Of a stretch of 64,000 nt of DNA, positions 21,083 through 32,746 are shown piece by piece. The notes under the pieces are model-generated. The model saw only the letters and a list, made by a program, of their open reading frames with translations, searched no databases and was not told where the DNA came from. Positions within the stretch are counted from its first letter, which is position 1. Every line of letters begins with the position of its first letter. Where the stretch lies: NCBI GenBank assembly GCA_026119855.1, contig JAOWBW010002207.1, positions 92,995-156,994 of the forward strand, read 5' to 3'. Source of the stretch: Campanula takesimana. Taxonomy: Eukaryota > Streptophyta > Magnoliopsida > Asterales > Campanulaceae. The position numbers and the translations under genes are program-made.

Positions 21083-22705
21083 ATGGCTTCAAAATCTTGG
21101 GCAATGGCTAACTATTCACATGTTCCTGTGTCTGCTCAAACCTCAGACAAAGTCTCTACTTCCTCTCTACTTGAAATGGATGATGATGATTTCGCAATGT
21201 TCGTAAAGCGATTCCAAAAGTTCAGGAAATTCTCAAAGCCAAGATCCTCAAGTAAAGCTCCAGTTGATTTCTCTCGTGGCAGAGCCTCAAATAAAGATGA
21301 TGACTTGGTTTGCTACAACTGTAGAAAGCTTGGTCATTTTGCATCAAAATTCCCTACTTCAAGATTTGAGTACATGAAGAGGAATACTGCGCAAAGATCG
21401 TCAAAGCAGTGCGAAATGGTTGCTGAAGAAGACCCTGCTGAGAAGGAACTCAAGACCTGGATAGAGACTGACACTGAAGACAGTGATGATGATGACTCTG
21501 AGGATGGACTGCTCTGCTTAATGGTGAATGCTGATAGCGATTCAGACAATGATCCTGATATGGACACAAAGACTGCGCCAAGGACAATCAAGAAGAAAAG
21601 TCCCACTATCACTGAACTGGTGGAAATGGGACATCTAACTCCGAGCAGACAGAATGGAAAGTACTTATTTGCCAGAGCAGACCTAACGAAGAAATTTGTA
21701 GATGCGCCTCTGCGCAAAGAATCTCTTGTAATTCCTGCTGAAATTGTAAAAGAGAATGATGACTCTGTTGCTGAGCGCGAGACTATTTTTCAACAAGCTG
21801 AAAAGGTAATCAAGAAATTTAATTCTATGAAAGAAGAAGTGGACTTATCAATTAGAGAAATTTCATAGCTTAAGACGGAGAAAGCTCTTTTCAAATCTGA
21901 GATCACCCTCCTTAAGGAGCAGATTAAGAGCATGACTCCTCTTACTGAAAAGAACCGTTTCTTGACAGATCAAAATGCGTTATTTAAAGTAAGAAACGAA
22001 GAGTTGGCTGCTCAAGTAGCTGATCTCACAAAGATCACTGATGAGTGGACCAAATCTCGTGTCACTATGGATCAAATTATAGAATCCCAAAAAGCCAGTG
22101 GAGATAAGGAAGGATTGGGGTTCTCAACTAGTGACAACTTTAAATGTGTCGTTTGCTCTGAAAGAGAAAAGGATTTTACACCCTAACAAACTGTTGAAAT
22201 TCCTAAAGCAAAGCATTCTGCCTCAATGGGTAAAGGACAGGAGAAAGTCCAGAGACAAAATTTTCATTATGTCTACCCAAAGAAGCAAACTGGGAAAGCC
22301 AAGGGTAAGGCTAAAGTTGAACCTGCGCATGACAACTCATATTCTGACTATGGTTGCGCTTCAACTTCGAATGTCAAATCTGCGCAAAAGGGCCATGCGC
22401 ATGAAAACCATGCTCCCTAAGGCCAGATGCGTATTCTTAAGAAAAGCGCACCCAAACCTCAGAAAATGATATTTGTCAAAGCTAGTTCAACTGCTCCAGT
22501 TCAGAATGCTAAGCCAAAGAAAAGTAAAGAGTTTGTGAAAACCCAATCTATAAGTGGCTTTCATCATTATGTTGTGTGTGATGGTTTAGGTCACAAGGCT
22601 GTAGAATGCCTTTTGCGATTTACTCATAATGCCAAGGGACGTAAAAATCCTAAGGTCAGACAGGAGTGGGTTGTCAAAGTTGCTAACTCTAGGACCCAAG
22701 AATAA
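21083..22705 (+). pseudogene. gag: Copia F gag, truncated and with stops
   Basis: Starts at 21083 about 60 nt after the primer site and stays in one frame to 22705, with stops at 21866, 22184, 22418 and 22703. The large N-terminal capsid domain usual for Copia gag is missing. After about 75 residues a zinc knuckle follows (CYNCRKLGHFASKF, residues 77-90) whose last cysteine is Phe (codon 21350-21352). Next come an acidic stretch (about 125-165) and a long heptad-like helix region. A second, imperfect knuckle-like stretch is near 22575-22610. This cannot give a normal capsid. Confidence 0.8.
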
Positions 22706-22723
22706 AGGGGACCTGCGTTTTTA

Positions 22724-23558
22724 ATGTCTATTTTTCAGGTCTCCTGTTTCACTGCGCACTCTTCACAAGCTAAAGCGCATATATGGTACCTCGATAGTGG
22801 ATGTTCTAGACACATGACTGGAGATCTCACCGCTCTTGAAGATGTGCATGAAGTAAGAGGTCCCTCTGTAACTTTTGGAGATAACAACAAAGGGCACATA
22901 GTTGGATATGGAAGAATCAGAAAAGATAAAGTGTACATTAAGAAAGTTGCGCTCGTAGAAGGACTCAAGCACAACCTGCTCTCCATATCACAATTATGCG
23001 ATAAAGGTTTGGAATGTCACTTCACTGCAAAGCTTTGCTATATCAAAGATGGCACATCCGGACTAACTTTGCTCACAGGGACTGGTAAGACTAATGTTTA
23101 CATTATTGATCTTACTGCTATAAATTCTATCACTAATCTCTGTTTTGTAGCAAAGAATGTAAGTGAAAGCAGCTGGCTATGGCATAAGCACTTAAGTCAT
23201 TTGAAATTCAAGTATTTGGCTAAGCTAGGAAGGTAAAATCTTGTCAAAGGACTTCCCAAAGTAGCTGACCATCATGTCAAAAAATGCGCAGCATGCCAGC
23301 TCGGTAAACAACTAAAGCAGTCTTTCTCCAGCAAGATTGCCTCCTAAACTTCCAAATGTTTACAACTGCTTCACATGGACTTGTTTGGACCGGTCACCAC
23401 CACGAGTATTGAAGGAATCAAATATACATTAGTTGTGGTGGATGACTATCGTGAGCGTTAGATATACATGGGTCGAAATGATGATATCCAAAGACGACTG
23501 CTATGATATCTCGACTGATCTCTTTTGAAAGCTCCAAACTCAAAAGGAAGACAACATC
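22724..23558 (+). pseudogene. pol: Copia F protease and start of integrase
   Basis: In the gag frame: protease motif LDSGCSRHMTG (about residues 24-34), then the GAG-pre-integrase segment (WLWHKHLSH), a TAA at 23234-23236 and the zinc-binding cysteines (CAACQLGK). The integrase start (HMDLFGPV, VVDDY) follows after another stop. At 23450 a ten-base replacement copied from about 110 bp downstream adds a stop and shifts the frame. Confidence 0.85.
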
Positions 23559-26009
23559 GTGAGCGTTAGATCAGACAATGGTACTGAATTCAAGAACAAC
23601 GGTGTCGCTCAATATTGTGATGACCACGGAATAGATCACAACTTCTCTGCTGCTGGAGTTCCTCAACAAAATGGCGTTGTGGAAAGAAAGAATCGCACGT
23701 TGATTGAGGCTGGAAAAACCATGATAGCAGAAGCAAAGCTGCCAAGGTATTTCTGGGGAGAAGCTGTCAACACTGCTTGCTTTACTCAGAATAGATCCCT
23801 CATCAATAAAGCCTACAACAAAACTCCATATGAACTATGGAGAGGAAGAGCGCCCAACATTGCTTTCTTCAAGATTTTTGGCTGCAAATGCTATATCCTC
23901 TACAATGGCAAAGATCATAGATGTAAATTCGACGCCAAAGCAGATGAAGGTATTTTTGTTGGGTATGCCAAACATTCTAAAGCTTTTCATGTTTTTAATA
24001 GAACTACTCTAGTAATTGTTGAATCTGTACATGTTACTTTTGATGAACATTCTCTCCTTGAGCCACATTTGGCTCCAAATGATTCTGATGATTCTGCTGA
24101 GAATGTTGAGACAGGTGCGCAGCCACAAACTGCACCTGCGCAGAATGATAATCAAGCTGATCACAATCAGAATCAAACAAGTCCATCCCATGCTCCAACT
24201 CCGGATGCTGCGCCAGAAGTGACGACTCTTGATGCGCAGACACCCCCTCCTGCGCATGATGTTTCTCCACTTCAGGAAATCACTTTTGATTATATTGATG
24301 CTGAAGCAAATGAAGTTCCTATTGAAGATCTTCGTATTCCTACTACTCAACCAAAATTACCTCCTGAGGTTCATGAAGTAAGAGATCATCCAACAACAAA
24401 CATCATTGGTGATCTCAATGTAGGGGTTCGTACAAGGAGAGCATCCAACTTTGATGCATATAATTCCTTTATTTCTCAAATCGAACCAAAGAAGATTGAT
24501 GAAGCGCTCCAAGATTCAAGTTGGGCTATTGCTATGCAAGAAGAGCTTAACCAATTTGAGCACTGCAAAGTTTGGACTTTAGTACCCAGACCTCATGACC
24601 AAGGAGTTATTGGTACAAGATGGGTATTCAGAAACAAGATAGATGAGAATGGAAGCATCACAAGAAACAAAGCAAGGTTGGTTGCACAAGGCTATAGGCA
24701 AGAGGAAGGAATCGACTACGATGAAACGTTTGCGCCTGTAGAAAGACTTGAAGCTATAAGAATTTTCTTAGTTTATGCCTCTCACAAGAAATTCAATCTT
24801 TATCCAATGGATGTGAAGAGCACATTTCTCAATGGTGAACTCCAAGAGACGGTCTACGTAGCTCAACCTCCTGGATTTGAAGATAGCAGATTTCCAAATC
24901 ACGTCTTCAAGCTTCAGAAAGATTTGTATGGACTTAAGCAAGCTCCAAGAGCATGGTACGACACTCTATCAAAATTCCTACTAGAGAAAGGCTTCAAGCG
25001 TGGTAAAATCGATACAACTCTTTTTATTGCTAAGTATAATGATCATTCTCTACTTGTTCAAATTTATATCGATGATATTATATTTGGTTCTACTAATGAG
25101 TTACTTTGTAAGCGCTTTGAGAAGCTCATGAAAAGCAAGTTTGAGATGAGCATGATGGGAGAACTCAAATTCTTCCTCGGACTTCAAATCAAGCAATTGA
25201 ATGATGGCATCTTCATAAATCAAGCCAAGTACACAAGAGACCTAATCAAAAAAATTGGACTTGAAAATGCTAAGGCATACGACACACCAATGGCCACCGG
25301 AAATAAACTTGACAAGGACTTAAAAGGTAAAAAAGTTGATCAAACTTTATATCGAGGTATGATTGGCTCTCTCCTTTATCTTACTGCAAGTAGGCCAGAT
25401 ATTATGTTTAGTGTTTGTGTCTGTACGCGCTATCAAGCAGATCCTAGATAAGCGCATTTAACTGCTGTTAAAAGCATTATTAGATATCTTTCTGGAACTG
25501 TTAACCTTGGACTTTGGTACATCAAAGATTCGAATTTTGATTTGCTAGGTTATTCAGATGCAGACTACGCAGCATGCACAATTGACAGAAAGAGCACAAG
25601 TGGAACTTGTCATTTCCTTGGAAATCGATTTGTTGCGTGGGCAAGCAAGAAGCAAGCTGCTGTGTCCATCTCCACTACAGAAGCTGAATACATTACTGCT
25701 GGAAGCTGCTGCTGCCAAATCCTATGGATGAAGCAACAATTGGTGGACTATGGCATTCATGAAGGAAATTGCCCAATTTTCTGCGACAATATGTCCACCA
25801 TAGCAGTCTCCAACAATCCTGTCATGCACTCAAAGACAAAGCACATCGACATCAAATATCACTTTCTCAAGGACCACGTGGAAAAAGGAAATATTCATTT
25901 AGAGCACATGGGCACAGACAATCAAATTGTTGATATCCTCACAAAGGCTCTTGACGCAAAGAGATTTGCTTTCTTGAAAGGAGAGATGGGTATGCTTGAA
26001 CTCAGCTAA
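23559..26009 (+). pseudogene. pol: Copia F integrase core, RT and RNase H
   Basis: Open from 23559 to 25448, stopped by TAA at 25449-25451, and open again in the same frame to 26009. It has integrase motifs VRSDNGTEF and QQNGVVERKNRT, a Pro/Gln-rich linker (about residues 170-290), RT with MDVKSTFLNG and YIDDIIFGSTN intact, and RNase H (YSDADYA, STTEAEYI, FCDNMSTI, DILTKAL). The stop lies in the RT-RNase H connection. Domain order is Copia. Confidence 0.9.
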
Positions 26010-26197
26010 ATCTTGTCCATATGATTTGTCAATACTAATGATCTTGTGTTTACTTGACAAAATTCTAAGTTAGGAAATGCCTCATGCACCTGCGCATATG
26101 AAGCGCACAAGATGTTGCGCATAAGGCAAAATATTTCTGAGTTTTTCAAAGAAACTCTGCGCATAAGTCTCATGCGCATGCCACGTGGACCTCAGCA

Positions 26198-26614
26198 TTG
26201 ACTGACATGCGCCAGATCATGGCCACGCTCCAAAATATCCAAGACAATCAATTTTCTGCGCAAACTCAACACTCTCAGGTGGTCACTGCGCAGGCAAAGA
26301 TTCAAGAGCAACTGGATGTGCAGGCTGCTAGGCTCAATGCGCAAGCCAGTATGCTACAGGCCATTGATTGTGCCATTAAGGGGGAGAGTAGTTTAACAAA
26401 GGCAAAACGTTCCAATTTGACGCTCCCGCTTCTGATATTGAAGCTCTGCGCAAAGTTATTTAGGAAGCTACAAGATGAAGTGCGCAGAGCTCTCTCAAAG
26501 GTGAACACTAATCTTATACTGCATCATTGCTTTTCCCAAAACCTTGTTCAATTCAAACTTTTCATTTATGGAACAATGAATACATTATTTCAAACTTCAT
26601 GCGCATATACTTGA
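26198..26614 (+). CDS. short extra ORF of Copia F after RNase H, unknown function
   Basis: 138 codons between pol and the polypurine tract. The first 75 residues are rich in Gln, Ala and hydrophobics with helix-forming character (MATLQNIQDNQF, AARLNAQASMLQAI); the rest looks degenerate. SIRE-type elements carry an additional env-like or unknown ORF in this position, and this may be a decayed remnant. No signal peptide or membrane segment is evident. It may not be expressed. Confidence 0.35.
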   Translation: MTDMRQIMATLQNIQDNQFSAQTQHSQVVTAQAKIQEQLDVQAARLNAQASMLQAIDCAIKGESSLTKAKRSNLTLPLLILKLCAKLFRKLQDEVRRALSKVNTNLILHHCFSQNLVQFKLFIYGTMNTLFQTSCAYT

Positions 26615-26880
26615 CTGCTCATATTTCTATGCATGATGTTTAAACATTCAGTTTAAACGCATACTTAAACTAAAACTCATATTATTTGTATGCACTGAAT
26701 GATATTTCTGTCTTTCCCATATTGTAAGTTCATTTATTTTGAATAGACTAGAAATCTATAACATTGGCTAGTGTGTACATTGACTTGACGCATGATTTAC
26801 CATTTACATTCTTATGGACATGTTATTATCAAGTACAATGAATTGCCTTTGTTATAGTAGGTAATGGCATCGATCATTTA

Positions 26881-26889
26881 GGGGGAGAT
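26881..26889 (+). other. polypurine tract of F
   Basis: GGGGGAGAT just before the 3' LTR at 26890. Typical Copia tract. Confidence 0.85.
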
Positions 26890-28734
26890 TGTTGGGTATG
26901 CTTATCTCTTAACCCTCCCAATTTATGTTAGAATTGATTGATACCATCACCTAAGTATATTTTATGGACTTTAAGATCATATGTAAGAAGTTTTTATAAC
27001 TTCAATTTTTAGTTAAGTCCAATTTTTAGAATGGGCTTAGTGGTTAGGGCATTTGCTTAGAATTGAGGTTTCAATTTCTGAAGACCAAGTATAATGCGCA
27101 GGACATTTCATGCGCACAGCAACATCTGCTCATTTTCCATGCGCAGAGCAACACCTGCTCATTCTCTGCACGCATAGCATTAGCTGCTCATTTCCATGCG
27201 CAGAACATTATCTGCTCCCTTTCATGTGGAGAACAACACTTGCTTAGTTTCCATGAGAAGAACATCTGTACATTCTCTATACACATGAATTCTGTGAGTA
27301 GAGCATATTAACTTGGTCCTTATTCTTATCTTTTAACAACCTCATATTCTTGAAGCTTGGAAAGCGCTTATACTTAATTTCAACATTTGAAGAAGACCTG
27401 AACCTTAACACTTCACTTTGATTTTGAGGTATCATGTGCAAATGTCTAGGTGTGATACGCATGACTTCCATGCGCAGCACCCCTCTGCGCACTCAATGCG
27501 CATGGCCTCCATGCGCGCGCAGGTTTACATTAGTCAATTCTCTCATTTCCTGACCTCAGTCTAGAAGCTTGGAAAGCGTCAAGTCAAGCTACGCTTTTTG
27601 GAATGAGCCAAAGTGCTGAAGTGTTCATACGACACAACGTGCACACTCAGCATACACATGGATGTAGAGACGCGCCTCAGTTTGAAATTCAAAATGAAGA
27701 CAGCTGTCAACCTTCTAGAAGAAGCTTTTGAATTTGGTCTTCATGCTCAGTCTCCAACGGCTCAGAGATACCTGCGCACCAATCATATTGTGCCAGGTCA
27801 TCAACCTTGATCAGAGCCCCAACGGCTATAAAGGACACCTGCGCACCAATCATAGCGTGCCAGCTCATCGTCCTTTCTCAGAGCTCCAACGCCTAGTTTT
27901 TGAAGCTCTCCTATAAATAGCCTTGCTCATCCTCATTTCCAAGCTGCTTGAGTTATTGCTTCTAAAGTGAAAATTTGAAGATTTGAAGATTGCTTGCATA
28001 TTTCCAGAATTCTCAAGATCAACCTTCATACCTTCATACTCAACCAAGCCCAGATCCTATAAGCCTTGTATCACCCAGAATTCTTCGAGCTCTTCATCTC
28101 ATAGATTCTTAGAGCCCAGAATTTCTGACACACACACACCTCTTGAAGCTTTGATCATATCGATCTAACTTCTTGAGATACACCGGTTTAGTCTAGGATT
28201 TGCTCTTCATAGAATAGATTTTGATTTGAGTTTTGATTCATTGTAATCTTGTAAAAGCTCCTCACATCAATATAAATCTCATTAGAAAATCCAAGACTAA
28301 CCATCTTGGTAGAGGACGTAGATCTTTCATCGATCGAACCTCTCCAAATAGCTTGTTCTTTATTCTCGCTATTTATTTCCTGCTTAATCATTTCTGAATT
28401 ACTGCTTTGTTTGATCTTTCAGATTGCTATACTTTGCTGCTGTGATTGTTATTGCTCATCTGCCTTAGAACCATTTTTGCGTCACATTTTAAGCCAAACT
28501 TAGCGTGTGCGTTTTATTGCTGCGCAGTATACCCTGCGCAGTATATCCTGCGCAGTGCTGCTTTAAACTTTTGCTGTGTATTTCACACTCTCACTGCGCG
28601 CTATACTTAGCTTATTTGAGAACTGTGCGCATAAGCCATTGATTTGTAAAAGGGTTTGAAAAGAATTTAAAAACGCTATTCACCCCCCACCCTCTAGCAT
28701 TTTTCATACCCTTGTTGCCCCTTTGGGACCAACA
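26890..28734 (+). repeat. 3' LTR of Copia F
   Basis: 1845 bp, same ends as the 5' LTR, followed by GAACC. It retains the intact TATA box at 27912-27919 and an extra GCGC-rich segment near 28530-28630. Confidence 0.94.
27912..27919 (+). promoter_or_regulatory. TATA box of F 3' LTR
   Basis: TATAAATA within CTCCTATAAATAGCC. The 5' LTR has lost one A at the corresponding place (20248-20255), giving TATAATAG. Confidence 0.6.
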
Positions 28735-29045
28735 GAACCGTTATCGCATACTATCTCTGAAGGGATACCGAACCTGCTGAAGATGTTTTTCTTAATGAAA
28801 GATATAACCTCCTTATCACGAACTTGAACATAGGCCTCGGCTTCGATCCATTTGGAAAAGTAATCTATCATTGCCACTAAGAACACCTTTCCTCAAGGAG
28901 CTTTAGGTAATTTCCCAACAATGTCCATTCCCCAAGTCATGAAGGGCTAAGGGGAGAGAATAGGATGCATCATTTCTGCCGGCTGGTGTAAGATGTCACC
29001 AGGTCTCTGGCAAGAATCACACTTCTTGGAGTACTCTGCAGGATG
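28735..29045 (-). pseudogene. pol: element C integrase, N-terminal part
   Basis: Minus strand. The zinc-binding cysteine pair region (CDSCQ) and the core MTWGMDIVGKLP and MIDYFSKWIEAEAY lead to VCDNG, where F is inserted. The first two catalytic aspartates are present. The reading frame has at least one in-frame stop near 28895 and another near 28950. Confidence 0.85.
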
Positions 29046-29098
29046 ACTTTAATGTTAAGATCTAGTGCCATAGTTAATCCCACGATAAGAGCTTCATA

Positions 29099-29509
29099 TT
29101 ATGCCTCATTATTGTTAGCTTTGAAATCACAACTTATAGCCTGTGGTATAATGTCCCCTTGTGGCGATTTCAGTACAATTCCAAGACCTGTTCCTCTCAT
29201 GTTTGATGCCCCATCAGTGTACAGCGTCCATTCTGCCAAGGTGTCACCATTTTGAAGCTTTTGGACTTCCACTTCCACTTCTGGTTGCATGTTTGGATTG
29301 AAGTCTGCCACAAAATCTGCAAGAGCTTGTGGTTTTATCGCCGTCCTTGGTTCGTACTTGATATCATAAGTGCTTAGTTGAACTGACCATTTCACCATCC
29401 TACCTGACATCTCTGGTTTTCTCATAAAATTCTTGATAGGATAGTTAGTACGAATATATATAACATGAGTCTCAAAATAATGCCTTAATTTGATCGAAGT
29501 AGTAATCAA
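29099..29509 (-). pseudogene. pol: element C RNase H pair (gypsy type plus second RNase H)
   Basis: Minus-strand open stretch of 136 codons. The first half is the tail of the gypsy RNase H (HYFETHVIYIRTNYP, MVKWSVQLSTYDIKY). After a linker a second RNase H begins with EWTLYTDGASNMRGTGLG. Two RNase H domains in tandem are diagnostic for the Tat lineage. The stretch ends at NNNEAEY-like sequence with a stop. Confidence 0.88.
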
Positions 29510-30783
29510 AGCTAAAATTAACTTTTCAAGATGGGAGTACCTCGTTTCCGCATCAAGAAGAGTTTTACATACATAACTTTACATACATAATAAATGGGAT
29601 GCTGATTACCATCTTGCTCTCTGACCAAGACTGCACTAACTGCTGTTTTTAAAATGGCTAAGTATGCAAACAGTGGCTCGCCCTCTTCAGGTTTGGTCAA
29701 TAATGGAGGTGTTGACATGTATTGCTTAAGATCTTGGAAAGATTTTTCATGTTGCTGTGTCCACTCAAATCTGTTATTCTTCTTTAAGATGTCATAGAAT
29801 GGCTTGCATCTTTCAGAAGATTTAGAAATAAATCTGTTGAGTGCTGCCACCTTTCCGGTCAACCTTTGAACATCTTTAATGCTCTGTGGCGAGGCCAAGT
29901 TTATGATGGCTCTTATTTGTTCCGGGCTAGCTTCTATGCCTCTTTGTGTCACCATATACCCCAGAAATTTTCTGGACTTCATACCAAAATTGCACTTTGT
30001 TGGATTCAGCTTCATATTGAATGCGTCCAAGATGTTAAACGCTTGAGTAAGATCTCGAACATGGTCCTCGGCTTTCTTTGATTTTACTACCATATCATCG
30101 ATGTATACCTCTATAGTGTGCCCAATTTGATCTTTGAACATCATGTTGACCAGCTTCTGATATGTTGCACCTGTATTTCTTAGTCCAAATGGCATAGCAA
30201 TATAACAATATATACCTGAGGGTGTAATGAAAGCGGTGTGTTCTTGGTCAGACGGTTCCATCTGGAGGTGCTGAAATCCTGAAGATGCATCCATGAATGT
30301 CAAGATCTCGTGTCCTAAAGTTGCATCAACCAAGGTGTCTATGTGTGGCAAAGGGAAGGGATCTTTAGGACACGCCTTGTTCAGGTCCGTGAACTCGACA
30401 CAAACTCTCCACTTACCATTCCTTTTTTCCACAACGACGACATTAGCTAACCACTTCGGATACTTTGCTTCCCTAATCATCTTTGCTTTCAATAGCTTGT
30501 CAACTTCATCTTTGATGATCTAGTTCCTCTCTTGAGCGAACTTTCTCCTTTTCTGATGAACTGGTTTGAAGGATGGGTCAATGTTGATCTTATGAGTTAT
30601 AACATATTTGCTGATCCCTGTGATGTCTTCATGTTTCCAAGAGAAGCTTTTGGTTCTGTCTTTTAAGAGCTTTATCAACTCTTCTTCAAATTCAACTGGT
30701 ACATCTTCGCCAATCAGCACCTTCAAATCCGGATTAGAGGGGTCCAATAATACTTCTTTCACATCATGCTCCCTTGCTTCCAA
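29510..30783 (-). pseudogene. pol: element C reverse transcriptase
   Basis: Minus strand: KYVITHKINIDPSFKPV, then a TAG at about 30520 (relatives, including E, have Gln), then the RT fingers and palm with FMDASSGFQH, FGLRNTGATYQ and VYIDDMVVKS. All three catalytic aspartates are present. A 14-bp tandem duplication at 29564-29590 shifts the frame just before the RNase H. RT of gypsy type. Confidence 0.9.
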
Positions 30784-30810
30784 GACTTGACGTGCTTTCT
30801 TCTGTAATTG

Positions 30811-31746
30811 CTATGCTTGCCTCGGAGATGTCGACGCCTTCATGGATGTCATATAGAAATTCTTCACCATCTGCTGATCACTGAAGATTGTAACAACTCC
30901 CCAAGGTGTAGGCATCTTCACACACTGATGATAAGTCGATGCTACTTCCTTCATTGCATGGATCCAAGGTCTGCCCAATATAATATTATAGCTCGTCGCA
31001 CAGTCAATCACACAAAACCGCTCCATAGAGTTAACACCTTCAATATACACTGGAAGCATAATCTCTCCCAGAGTATATTTGGTTTCTCCACTGAAGCCCA
31101 CAAGAACTGATGTTCTTTTAACAATGTTCTCCATTGGGATGTTCATCTCTTTCAAAGCCTCAACCGTGAGAAGATTCACTGAGCTGCCCCCATCTACCAG
31201 AATTCGTCTCACTTTACAATTTGCAATCTGTAGGGCTATGACCAATGCATCATGATGAGGGTCTATAACATTCTCCCGATCTTCTTCTTCAAAGGTGATG
31301 ACATCTTGAGAGGTTGACTTTGCGATCTTCTTTTGATTTTTAGGTCTCTCATCCTTGGAGTCCTTGGCATGTCGCTTAGCTGCAGAATAAGAAGTACCAC
31401 AAATATCAGAACCACCACTAATCAAATTAATTACCTTAGTTACTGGTGGAGGAGAAGGTGGTTTCTCAGGGATTGCTTCCTTGTTTTCTGCTTTGTTCTT
31501 CCTGTAACTGAGGATTTCTTTAAGATAGCCCTTGGAAAGCAAGTAGTTCAGCTCTTTCCTCAAGGTGATGCAATCTTCAGTAAGATGTCTGAAATCTTCA
31601 TGGTAGGCACACCACTTTGATTTATCCTTCCATCCTGTAGATCTGTCATTCTTCCTGGGCCATCTTGCTTTGTCACCAAGATTGTTCATTGCACACAAGA
31701 TTCCTGCAACATCAACAGAAAAGCAATAATCAGTTTTTTCGGACAT
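30811..31746 (-). pseudogene. gag-pol: element C nucleocapsid end of gag and protease
   Basis: 311 open codons on the minus strand. Near residue 45 a knuckle-like motif CAYHEDFRHLTEDC stands where relatives have a CxxH...GHxTxxC pattern. The aspartic protease follows with LVDGGSSVNLL (about residue 180) and ILGRPWIHAM (about 265). It is in a different frame from the gag stretch upstream, so there is a frameshift between 31686 and 31746. Confidence 0.85.
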
Positions 31747-32746
31747 TGAGTATCATATTGATCTTCATCATCAACAGAATTGATCCTTTCAGAGTCATTT
31801 CTGTGATAGGGTCTGGATCTGTGCTGCCTCTGGTGAGATGATTCAATCTTCCTATCTGGATTGTCATATGTTGAAGCTTTCCTGGAGGTCTTTGACTGTT
31901 GCACCTTGTCTTCCTCAAGTCTAATGAATCTTAAAGCCCTGTTGCGTACATCTTCCATCTTCTTGCATGGTTTCATCAACAACTCCTCATAGAATGGGGA
32001 ATCTTTCTTCAGGCCCATTCTAAATGCTTCTGTTGCCGTGGCCATATTAAGACAGGGTATCTCCAAGACTTCCTTGTTGAAGTGGTTGACGTAATCTTTC
32101 AAAGCTTCGTTAGGTTGTTGTACGATGCGGTAAAGATCACTAGTGAGCTTCTCGAACTGTCTACTACAGGAGAACTGATTGTTGAACATGTTGACAAGTT
32201 GGGCAAACGAACCAATAGATCCTGGCGGTTGACGGATCAGCCACTTTAATGCAGGTCCGACCAATGTTGAGCCAAACCCTTTGCATAGGAAAGCTTCCCT
32301 ATATTGCAGAGGTACTTTGACGATCTCCATCTTCTCCTAATAATGGGCAATGTGCTCCTCAGGATCGCTGCTTCCATCATACAACTTCATAGTAGGGATG
32401 TTGAAGCCTTTGGGGATGTCAATTTTAGCAATAGCTGGGATGAAGCGTGACTGATTGTAACATGTTGGAGAGACCTGCTGGATAGGCGGAGTGATACCAG
32501 GTACATTCATCACCAAATCTCTTAGTTCTTTAAGTTGACTTGCTATATAGTTACCTGCAAAAGGATTAGTAGTACGAGCAGTATTATCAAAAGAATTTGC
32601 AAAATTAAAGTTACCAAACGGATGGGTATTGTCAACTGAAGATGTAACGATCGCGCTACTGGTAAAGATGGGTCCATCTTGAGGTGTCCCAGAGACATTG
32701 AGTGTAGGTGATGTGAAGGTGTTTCCTTCTGTTGTCAGATCAAAGA
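31686..32746 (-). pseudogene. gag: element C gag, central part
   Basis: Open over 31686-32330 (214 codons) with a retrotransposon gag capsid fold (PPGSIGSFAQLVNMFNNQF, ALKDYVNHFNKEV). Upstream, 32331-32746 is gag-like (RFIPAI, FNIPTMKLYDGSSDPEEH) but ends in TAG close to 32335, probably a former Gln codon. The gene continues on the far side of element B at 58317-58751. Confidence 0.85.

Larger units (their letters stand above)
19226..28734 (+). mobile_element. Ty1/copia LTR retrotransposon F (SIRE/Maximus-like)
   Basis: Complete Copia element with LTRs 19226-21007 and 26890-28734, primer site, degraded gag-pol, an extra short ORF and a polypurine tract. Perfect target duplications GAACC lie at 19221-19225 and 28735-28739. 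It is inserted in C's integrase gene right after the CDNG motif. LTR size, short leader and the extra ORF after RNase H suggest the SIRE/Maximus lineage; that is inference. The hexamer TGCGCA recurs unusually often in its LTRs and coding region. Confidence 0.95.

Noticed and set aside
26198..26614. Env gene for F
   Set aside because: No signal peptide, membrane anchor or glycosylation pattern; kept only as an ORF of unknown function.
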